64,000 nt of DNA from Rhodocyclaceae bacterium (GTDB taxonomy: Bacteria; Pseudomonadota; Gammaproteobacteria; Burkholderiales; Rhodocyclaceae), in NCBI GenBank assembly GCA_008080565.1, contig VIKE01000007.1:46282-110281 (forward strand), written 5' to 3'. Positions 56,874 to 64,000 of the stretch are shown in pieces (the first letter of the stretch is position 1; every line of letters begins with the position of its first letter). The translations under genes were made by a program, and so were the position numbers. Below the pieces are notes generated by a model. It did not search any database. It had not been told where the DNA came from and saw nothing but the letters and a program-made list of their open reading frames with translations.

Positions 56874-57314
56874 ATGGATTTAAACACGCTGTTGGAAACG
56901 ACTGTTGTCGGTCTCGGTTATGAACTCGTTGATGTCGAGATGTCGCCGCGTGGGCGGACGATTCGTGTCTTCATCGATGCGCCGGGTCGTGCTACGGGGA
57001 TTGATGTCGAAGATTGCGCCAAGGTCTCCAATCAATTGACGCGCATTTTCGAGGTGGAAAACTTCGATTTCGACCGTCTTGAGATTTCTTCGCCGGGCCT
57101 CGATCGCGTTGTCAAGAAAGCCGAAGACTTCGAACGTTTCGCTGGTCAGGAAATCCAGATCAAACTACGTATACCACACGGTGGCCGCCGGAATTTCCAG
57201 GGCGAACTGCTGGGCTGCAAAGATGGCAAGGTTGGTCTGCGTCTTGCAAAAGATGATGTGGAACTGGAATTCAATAATATCGAGAAGGCACGTCTGGTGC
57301 CTCGTTTCGACTGA
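56874..57314 (+). CDS. rimP: Ribosome maturation factor RimP
   Basis: LLETTVVGLGYELVDVEMSPRGRTIRVFIDAPG...ISSPGLDRVVKK; GTG at 56868 is an alternative start. Confidence 0.93.
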   Translation: MDLNTLLETTVVGLGYELVDVEMSPRGRTIRVFIDAPGRATGIDVEDCAKVSNQLTRIFEVENFDFDRLEISSPGLDRVVKKAEDFERFAGQEIQIKLRIPHGGRRNFQGELLGCKDGKVGLRLAKDDVELEFNNIEKARLVPRFD

Positions 57315-57335
57315 AGGACTAGGAGGTTTTAGCCC

Positions 57336-58808
57336 ATGAGCCGTGAAATATTGCTGCTGGTTGACGCACTCGCCCGCGAAAAGAATGTCGCCAAGGAAAT
57401 CGTTTTTGGCGCCCTTGAGCTGGCCCTTGCTTCGGCCACCAAGAAGCGTATCCATGACGAGGCCGATGTTCGCGTCTCGATCGACCGTAATACGGGTAGC
57501 TACGAGTCCTTCCGTCGCTGGCAGGTTGTGCCGGACAACGAATACGTCAACGAGTACCTGCAGATTCCGCTGTCGGAAGCCCAGAAGGACGACTCGGATA
57601 TCGAAGCCGGCGATACGCTGGAAGAAAGCCTTGAGCCGATCGATTTTGGCCGCATCGGCGCCCAGGCGGCCAAGCAGGTCATCCTGCAAAAGATTCGCGA
57701 TGCCGAGCGTGAGCAGATCCTGTCTGACTTCCTTGATCGCAAGGAGCACGTCGTTTCCGGCACCATCAAGCGCATGGAACGTGGCAACGCCATTGTCGAA
57801 GCGGGCAAGATCGAAGCCTTGCTGCCGCGCGACCAGATGATCCCCAAGGAAAATCTGCGCATCGGCGACCGCATTCGTGCCTATTTGCTGCGCATCGACC
57901 GCAATGCTCGCGGCCCGCAGATCATTCTGTCGCGCACTGCGCCTGAATTCATCATCAAGCTGTTCGACATGGAAGTGCCGGAGATTGCCGATGGCCTCAT
58001 GGAGCTGAAAGCCTGTGCCCGTGACCCCGGTCTGCGCGCCAAGATCGCCGTCAAGTCGAATGATCCGCGTGTCGATCCGATCGGTACTTGCGTCGGCCTG
58101 CGTGGTTCCCGCGTTACCGCTGTGCGTAATGAAATCGGTGGCGAGAATATCGACATCGTGCTGTGGTCGGCTGATCCGGCCCAGTTCGTGATCGGCGCCT
58201 TGTCGCCGGCTGAAGTTTCGTCCATCGTTGTCGATGAAGAAAAGCACGCCATGGACGTGGTGGTCGATGAAGACAACCTGGCTATCGCCATCGGTCGCAA
58301 TGGTCAGAATGTTCGCTTGGCGTCCGAATTGACCGGCTGGACCATCAATCTGATGACCCAGGACGAGTCAGCCAAGAAGTCCGAGGCTGAATATGCCGTG
58401 ACCCGCGTCACGTTCATGGAAAAGCTGGACATCGACGAAGAGCTGGCCGATCTGCTGATCGAAGAAGGTTTTTCTTCGCTGGAAGAGGTGGCTTACGTTC
58501 CGCTGGCCGAAATGCTGGAAATTGAAGGGCTGGATGAGGGGATCGTCAATGAACTCCGCAACCGTGCCCGCAATGTTTTGCTGACGGAAGCGATCGCGAC
58601 CGAAGAAAAGTTGGAAAATGTTTCCGAGGACCTGATGGGTCTCGAGGGAATGAGCAAGGAATTGGCCGCGAAACTGGCAGGTCACGACGTCAAGACTCGC
58701 GATGATCTCGCGGAACTGGCGGTGGATGAATTGACAGAGATGACCGGCATTGATGACGAGCGTGCCAAGGAACTCATTCTGAAGGCACGGGCTCACTGGT
58801 TCGAGTGA
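57336..58808 (+). CDS. nusA: Transcription termination/antitermination protein NusA
   Basis: S1/KH domains; [32 protein letters not shown]. Confidence 0.96.
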   Translation: MSREILLLVDALAREKNVAKEIVFGALELALASATKKRIHDEADVRVSIDRNTGSYESFRRWQVVPDNEYVNEYLQIPLSEAQKDDSDIEAGDTLEESLEPIDFGRIGAQAAKQVILQKIRDAEREQILSDFLDRKEHVVSGTIKRMERGNAIVEAGKIEALLPRDQMIPKENLRIGDRIRAYLLRIDRNARGPQIILSRTAPEFIIKLFDMEVPEIADGLMELKACARDPGLRAKIAVKSNDPRVDPIGTCVGLRGSRVTAVRNEIGGENIDIVLWSADPAQFVIGALSPAEVSSIVVDEEKHAMDVVVDEDNLAIAIGRNGQNVRLASELTGWTINLMTQDESAKKSEAEYAVTRVTFMEKLDIDEELADLLIEEGFSSLEEVAYVPLAEMLEIEGLDEGIVNELRNRARNVLLTEAIATEEKLENVSEDLMGLEGMSKELAAKLAGHDVKTRDDLAELAVDELTEMTGIDDERAKELILKARAHWFE

Positions 58809-58825
58809 GCGGGAGGTAGCAAAGT

Positions 58826-61537
58826 ATGTCCGCAACAACAGTTTCACAATTCGCCGTTGAACTCAAAATGCCAGTCACGGCCCTGCTCGAACAATTGAGC
58901 AAGGCAGGGGTGGGCAAGCAGGGTGCCAACGATGCGCTGAACGATCAAGACAAGGCCAAGCTCCTCGATTACCTGCGCCGTGCGCACGGTGACGAGTCGA
59001 AGACCAAAATCACGCTGACGCGCAAGCAGACTTCCGAAATCAAGGCGACGGACTCACATGGTCGCGCCCGTACCGTTCAGGTCGAGGTGCGCAAGAAGCG
59101 TGTGCTGATGAAACGCGAAGTCGGCGAGCATGTGCCGGAGGCTGAACTTGAAGCGCTCGAGCTGGAGCCCGAGGCACCTGTGGTCGAGCTTGCTCCGGAA
59201 CCGGAAGTTATTCCTGAGCCGGTGGTTGAGGTCATCCCTGAGCCGCTTGTCGAAGCACCGGTTGAGGTGAAAGTTGAAGCGCCGGTCGAGCCGGTGGTCG
59301 AGCCCGTTGTCGAGAAGCCGGCTCCGGTTATTCTGGATCGTGCGGCGATTATCGGCGAGAAGGAACTCAAAGCTCGGGAACAGGAAAACCGTCGTTATAC
59401 GACGTTGCGCGAAATTCAGGAACGTGAGCTGCGTGAGAAGCAGGCGCGTGAAGCCGAATTGGTTCGTATGCGTCAGCAGGCGGAAATTGCGGCTGCGGCT
59501 GCCAAGGTTGCCGAGCAAGCCAAGCAGCAATCAGCTGCTGCAGCCAAGGCGGGCGAAGGCGCCGCTCCGGCTGCCGACAAGGGCACTTTGCACAAGAAGC
59601 CGGATGCGGCGGGCAAGAAAGGCGACAAGGGTCGCGTGGCCGATGATGGCAAGAAAAAGGGCGGCCTGAAGACGCGTGGCTCCGATGGCGGTACCGGCTG
59701 GAAGGACAACCGTCACGGCCACAAGAAGTCGCACAAGGGTGATGATGGTCAGGGCAGCTTCCAGGCGCCGACCGAGCAGGTCATTCGTGAAGTGCATATT
59801 CCCGAAACCATTTCTGTCACCGATCTGGCGCACAAGATGGCCATCAAGGCCATCGAGATCATCAAGGTCATGATGAAGATGGGTTCGATGGTTACCATCA
59901 ACCAGGTGCTGGACCAGGAAACGGCGATGATTGTCGTCGAGGAAATGGGCCACAAGGCGTTCGCCGCCAAGCTGGACGATCCGGATGCTTTCCTTGAAGA
60001 GTCTGCCGCTCACAAGGATGTGCCGCTTGAGCCGCGTGCTCCGGTGGTCACCGTGATGGGTCACGTAGACCACGGCAAGACCTCGTTGCTCGACTATATT
60101 CGTCGTGCCAAGGTTGCTGCTGGTGAAGCCGGCGGTATTACCCAGCACATTGGTGCCTACCACGTCGAAACCGACCGTGGCATGATCACCTTCCTCGATA
60201 CTCCGGGCCACGAAGCCTTTACGGCGATGCGCGCTCGTGGTGCCAAGGCGACCGATATTGTTATTCTGGTTGTGGCGGCCGACGACGGCGTGATGCCGCA
60301 GACCAAGGAAGCGATCCACCATGCCAAGGCAGCTGGTGTGCCGTTGGTGGTTGCAGTCAACAAGATCGACAAGCCCGATTCCAATCCGGACCGCGTCAAG
60401 CAGGAGCTGGTTGCCGAAGGTGTCATTCCTGAGGAGTACGGTGGCGATTCACCGTTCTGCCCGGTTTCGGCCAAAAAGGGTACTGGTATCGACGAGCTGC
60501 TCGAGCAGGTCCTGTTGCAGGCTGAAGTCCTTGAACTGACGGCGCAGAAAGATGCGCCGGCCAAGGGGTTGATCATCGAAGCGCGTCTCGACAAGGGCCG
60601 TGGTGCAGTCGCGACTATGCTGGTTCAGTCCGGTACCTTGAAGCGCGGCGATGTCGTGCTGGCCGGTCAGGTCTTCGGTCGCGTTCGTGCCATGCTCGAC
60701 GAGAACGGTAAGCCGATCAACGAAGCTGGCCCGTCCATCCCGGTCGAAATCCTCGGCCTGTCCGATGTGCCGGCTGCTGGCGAAGAAGCCATCGTGCTCA
60801 CCGACGAAAAGAAGGCACGTGAAATCGCCTTGTTCCGTCAGGGCAAGTTCCGCGACGTCAAGCTGGCCAAGCAACAGGCCGCCAAGCTCGAGAACATGTT
60901 CCAGCAGATGGAAGAGGGCGAGATCAAGACCCTGCCGCTGATCGTCAAGGCCGACGTACAAGGTTCGCAGGAAGCGCTGGTGCAGACACTGGCCAAGCTG
61001 TCGAACGAGGAGGTCCGCGTTCAGATCATCCACGGTGCCGTTGGCGCGATCAGCGAATCCGACGTCAATCTGGCCCAGGCTTCCGGTGCAGTCATCATTG
61101 GCTTCAACATCCGGGCCGATGCCGGTTCGCGCAAGCTGGCCGAAACCTTCGGTGTCGATATCCGTTACTACAACGTGATTTACGACGCGGTTGATGAGGT
61201 CAAGGCGGCTCTTTCCGGCATGTTGTCGCCGGAGAAACGCGAACAGATTACTGGTATGGTCGAAATTCGTCAGGTCTTCAATGTTTCCAAGGTCGGTGCC
61301 ATTGCCGGCTGTTATGTGCTGGAGGGCTTCGTCAAGCGCAATTCACGCGTCCGTCTGCTGCGCAACAACGTTGTTCAGTGGGATGGCGAACTCGACTCGC
61401 TCAAGCGTTTCAAGGACGACGTCAAGGAAGTTCGCTCCAACTTCGAATGCGGTCTGTCGCTGCGCGGCAATAACGACATCCAGGTTGGCGACCAGCTGGA
61501 AGCTTACGAAATTCAGGAAGTGGCACGCTCGCTGTAA
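58826..61537 (+). CDS. infB: Translation initiation factor IF-2
   Basis: [38 protein letters not shown]. Confidence 0.97.
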   Translation: MSATTVSQFAVELKMPVTALLEQLSKAGVGKQGANDALNDQDKAKLLDYLRRAHGDESKTKITLTRKQTSEIKATDSHGRARTVQVEVRKKRVLMKREVGEHVPEAELEALELEPEAPVVELAPEPEVIPEPVVEVIPEPLVEAPVEVKVEAPVEPVVEPVVEKPAPVILDRAAIIGEKELKAREQENRRYTTLREIQERELREKQAREAELVRMRQQAEIAAAAAKVAEQAKQQSAAAAKAGEGAAPAADKGTLHKKPDAAGKKGDKGRVADDGKKKGGLKTRGSDGGTGWKDNRHGHKKSHKGDDGQGSFQAPTEQVIREVHIPETISVTDLAHKMAIKAIEIIKVMMKMGSMVTINQVLDQETAMIVVEEMGHKAFAAKLDDPDAFLEESAAHKDVPLEPRAPVVTVMGHVDHGKTSLLDYIRRAKVAAGEAGGITQHIGAYHVETDRGMITFLDTPGHEAFTAMRARGAKATDIVILVVAADDGVMPQTKEAIHHAKAAGVPLVVAVNKIDKPDSNPDRVKQELVAEGVIPEEYGGDSPFCPVSAKKGTGIDELLEQVLLQAEVLELTAQKDAPAKGLIIEARLDKGRGAVATMLVQSGTLKRGDVVLAGQVFGRVRAMLDENGKPINEAGPSIPVEILGLSDVPAAGEEAIVLTDEKKAREIALFRQGKFRDVKLAKQQAAKLENMFQQMEEGEIKTLPLIVKADVQGSQEALVQTLAKLSNEEVRVQIIHGAVGAISESDVNLAQASGAVIIGFNIRADAGSRKLAETFGVDIRYYNVIYDAVDEVKAALSGMLSPEKREQITGMVEIRQVFNVSKVGAIAGCYVLEGFVKRNSRVRLLRNNVVQWDGELDSLKRFKDDVKEVRSNFECGLSLRGNNDIQVGDQLEAYEIQEVARSL

Positions 61538-61908
61538 TGAAGAAAAAAGGATTTCAGCGTAGTGACCGGGTCGCGGAGCAGGTACGCCGCGACCTTGCCG
61601 ATCTGATTCGGACTGAATTGAAGGATCCGCGCGTCGGCATGATCAGCCTGACAGCTGTTGAGCTGACGCCGGATTACGCCCATGCCAAGGTGTTTTACGC
61701 GACACTCAATTCCGATCATCTGGAAGAGATCGAGCGTGGCCTCAAGCGGGCGTCCGGTTTTCTGCGGCGAGAGCTGGGGCGTCGTATCCATATCCATACT
61801 CTGCCTGAGTTGCATTTCGTTTACGACAACTCCATCGAGCATGGCGCCAGCATGTCGCTGTTGATCGATCAGGCTAACGCGCTGAGCGATCAGACGCCGG
61901 AAGACTAA
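61537..61908 (+). CDS. rbfA: Ribosome-binding factor A
   Basis: RSDRVAEQVRRDLADLIRTELKDPRVG. Confidence 0.95.
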   Translation: MKKKGFQRSDRVAEQVRRDLADLIRTELKDPRVGMISLTAVELTPDYAHAKVFYATLNSDHLEEIERGLKRASGFLRRELGRRIHIHTLPELHFVYDNSIEHGASMSLLIDQANALSDQTPED

Positions 61909-61915
61909 GCACGCC

Positions 61916-62815
61916 ATGCAAGTCAAGAAGACCTGGAAACAGGTCGATGGAGTGCTGTTGCTCGACAAACCCATCGGATTCACCTCCAACGACGCGCTGC
62001 AAAAGGCGCGTCGCTTGTTTTCCGCGGCCAAGGGCGGCCATACGGGTACCCTTGATCCTTTGGCAACGGGCTTGTTGCCGCTGTGTTTTGGCGAGGCGAC
62101 CAAATTTTCGGCCGACTTGCTCGATGCCGATAAAACCTATGAAGCCGTTCTCAAGCTGGGCGTCACTACCGATTCCGGGGATGCTGAAGGCAAGGTGACG
62201 GGGACTTCCACGGTCAACACGGAAAAAGCGGCAATTTTGAAATTGCTGCCGCAATTCACCGGCGATATTCAGCAGATTCCACCGATGCATTCGGCGCTAA
62301 AGCGTGATGGTCGCCCGCTCTATGAGCTGGCTCGCCAGGGTATCGAGGTCGAGCGCGAGGCGAGGGCGGTGACGATTCACGCCATTGATCTGCTCGACTT
62401 TGCTGGCGACGCGCTGACGCTACGCGTGGCGTGCAGCAAGGGCACCTACATCCGCGTGCTGGCGGCTGACATCGGGGCTGCGCTCGGTTGTGGCGCCCAT
62501 CTGACAGCGTTGCGGCGAACCCGGGTTGGTGATCTCGATCTGGAGGGAGCCGTAACCCTGGTTGAGCTTGAGGGGCTCGATGAAGCAGGGCGCATAGAGC
62601 ACCTTAAACCGGTCGATGCACTGTTGCACACCTTGCCCATCCTGACTGTCGAAGGCGAAGCTGCCCAGCGTTTCAGTCACGGCAATCCCGTTGACTTGCC
62701 GGCCGGCCTGAGCGGCAAGATTCGCGTCTATGAGAACGGCAAGCTGATCGGTATCGGCGAACCTGGCTCGGGGGATCGTTTGTGGCCAAAACGGCTGGTT
62801 CAACTCGCTGATTAA
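61916..62815 (+). CDS. truB: tRNA pseudouridine(55) synthase TruB
   Basis: GVLLLDKPIGFTSNDALQKARRLF...KGGHTGTLDPLATGLLPLCFGEATKF. Confidence 0.95.
   Translation: MQVKKTWKQVDGVLLLDKPIGFTSNDALQKARRLFSAAKGGHTGTLDPLATGLLPLCFGEATKFSADLLDADKTYEAVLKLGVTTDSGDAEGKVTGTSTVNTEKAAILKLLPQFTGDIQQIPPMHSALKRDGRPLYELARQGIEVEREARAVTIHAIDLLDFAGDALTLRVACSKGTYIRVLAADIGAALGCGAHLTALRRTRVGDLDLEGAVTLVELEGLDEAGRIEHLKPVDALLHTLPILTVEGEAAQRFSHGNPVDLPAGLSGKIRVYENGKLIGIGEPGSGDRLWPKRLVQLAD
62206..62243 (-). repeat. Dispersed motif, copy 10 (minus orientation)
   Basis: TTCCACGGTCAACACGGAAAAAGCGGCAATTTTGAAATT inside truB (STVNTEKAAILKL). Confidence 0.75.
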
Positions 62816-62917
62816 CTGATATAATCCAACGCTTTCCGTCGCCAACGGAAAATTTTATCCACTGGCGCTGGCTCTATCAAACCGGGGCGGCGTCGTTTTC
62901 ATGAAAGAGAGTTTGAA

Positions 62918-63187
62918 ATGGCATTCACTACTGAAGTCAAAGCCGGCGTCGTCGCCGAATTCCAGCGCGCCAAGGGCGATACCGGTTCTCCGGAAGTCCA
63001 GGTCGCCTTGCTGACCGCCCGCATCAACGATCTGACCCCGCACTTCAAAGAGCACAAGAAGGATCACCACTCCCGTCGTGGGCTGCTGCGCATGGTCAAT
63101 CAGCGTCGCAAGCTGCTGGACTACCTCAAGGGCAAGAACATCGATTCTTACCGCACCCTGATTACCAAGCTCGGTCTGCGCAAGTAA
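62918..63187 (+). CDS. rpsO: 30S ribosomal protein S15
   Basis: [51 protein letters not shown]. Confidence 0.97.
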   Translation: MAFTTEVKAGVVAEFQRAKGDTGSPEVQVALLTARINDLTPHFKEHKKDHHSRRGLLRMVNQRRKLLDYLKGKNIDSYRTLITKLGLRK

Positions 63188-63207
63188 GTCAGATCGACGC
63201 TACGAAA

Positions 63208-63245
63208 GAGCGGCCCGGTTTATCCCGGCCGCTTTTTTTGTTTTT
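63208..63245 (+). terminator. Rho-independent terminator between rpsO and pnp
   Basis: GCGGCCCGGTTTATCCCGGCCGCTTTTTTTGTTTTT. Confidence 0.8.
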
Positions 63246-63321
63246 TGCAGTACTGTTTGTTGTTGTCTATTGTAAGTTGTTGATAAATCGTTGTTTATTG
63301 TGTTGAGAGTGAAAGGAAAAT

Positions 63322-64000
63322 ATGTTTAACGTCGTGAAAAAAACATTCGCCTATGGTGCCCATCAAGTCACCATCGAAACCGGTGAAGTTGCCCGCCAGG
63401 CTGGCGGTGCCGTCCTCGTTTCCATGGAAGAAACCGTGGTTCTGGTTACCGTTGTGGCTGCCAAGAATGCCAAGCCGGGCCAGGATTTCTTTCCGCTGAC
63501 CGTCGATTACCAGGAAAAGACCTACGCTGCCGGCCGTATCCCCGGTGGTTTCTTCAAGCGCGAAGGCCGTCCTTCCGAAAAGGAAACGCTGACCTGCCGC
63601 CTGATCGATCGCCCGATCCGCCCGCTGTTCCCGGATGGCTTCTACAACGAAGTCCAGGTCATCGTTCACGTGCTGTCGGTCAACCCCGAGGTCGATTCCG
63701 ACATCCCGGCGATGATCGGCGCCTCTGCCGCACTGGCGCTGTCTGGCATTCCCTTCGCCGGCCCGATCGGTGCCGCCCGCGTCGGCTATGCCGATGGCCA
63801 GTACATCCTCAACCCGACGAAAGAGCAGCTCAAGACCAGCCAGCTCGACCTCGTCGTCGCCGGCACCGCCGCCGCCGTGCTGATGGTCGAATCGGAAGCG
63901 CAGCAGCTGTCCGAGGAAGTCATGCTCGGCGCCGTAGTCTTCGGCCACGACCAGTCCCAGGCCGCGATCAACGCCATCAACGAGCTGGTCGAGGCCGCCG
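63322..64000 (+). CDS. pnp: Polyribonucleotide nucleotidyltransferase (partial, runs off window)
   Basis: [44 protein letters not shown]...[19 protein letters not shown]. Confidence 0.96.
   Translation, partial: MFNVVKKTFAYGAHQVTIETGEVARQAGGAVLVSMEETVVLVTVVAAKNAKPGQDFFPLTVDYQEKTYAAGRIPGGFFKREGRPSEKETLTCRLIDRPIRPLFPDGFYNEVQVIVHVLSVNPEVDSDIPAMIGASAALALSGIPFAGPIGAARVGYADGQYILNPTKEQLKTSQLDLVVAGTAAAVLMVESEAQQLSEEVMLGAVVFGHDQSQAAINAINELVEAA

Noticed and set aside
60168-60185. CGAAACCGACCGTGGCATG in infB as a motif copy
   Set aside because: Weak match and located in a conserved IF-2 G-domain segment.
1-64000. CRISPR arrays, prophage or complete IS elements
   Set aside because: No regularly spaced direct repeats, no cas, transposase, integrase or phage structural ORFs recognised in the supplied ORF set.

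Overview
The window looks like a single high-GC betaproteobacterial chromosome segment, probably Rhodocyclales (Dechloromonas/Azonexus-like; inferred from gene content, no search was run). Left flank (1-14.7 kb): rpoS, mltB, a TgpA/DUF58/MoxR set, a histone-deacetylase-like hydrolase, lysC, tRNA-Ser(GCU), an MscS channel, and small housekeeping genes. At 14.8-15.75 kb a Phd/ParE-type toxin-antitoxin pair sits between direct repeats and near-terminal inverted repeats. At 16-45 kb lies a large exopolysaccharide locus of the exosortase-B (XrtB/PEP-CTERM) type: epsL-D-E-F-G, xrtB, epsI, a variable glycan module (flippase, pyruvyltransferase, glycosyltransferases, ligase/polymerase-like protein, GH5, nitroreductase), the dTDP-rhamnose genes, mannose-1-P guanylyltransferase, one PEP-CTERM protein, an EpsA-like LuxR regulator, and a WcaJ-like sugar transferase. 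The right flank holds glycine cleavage genes with a tandem glycine riboswitch, trpS, scpAB, rluB, rimP-nusA-infB-rbfA-truB-rpsO-pnp. The most interesting unexplained signal is a dispersed motif of about 35-40 bp (core CCGGTTGACCGTGGCAAT preceded by an A/T-rich arm). I found it 10 times by eye, in intergenic DNA and also inside conserved genes (rfbB, gcvP, truB, rluB, DUF58, epsF), mostly in one orientation. Other points of interest are the repeat-flanked TA cassette, an apparently 5'-truncated gcvP next to palindromes, a double-terminator leader before rimP-nusA, and a cruciform element between rfbD and rfbA. All coordinates and family calls come from manual reading of the sequence and the supplied ORFs; no database search, alignment or folding was run.
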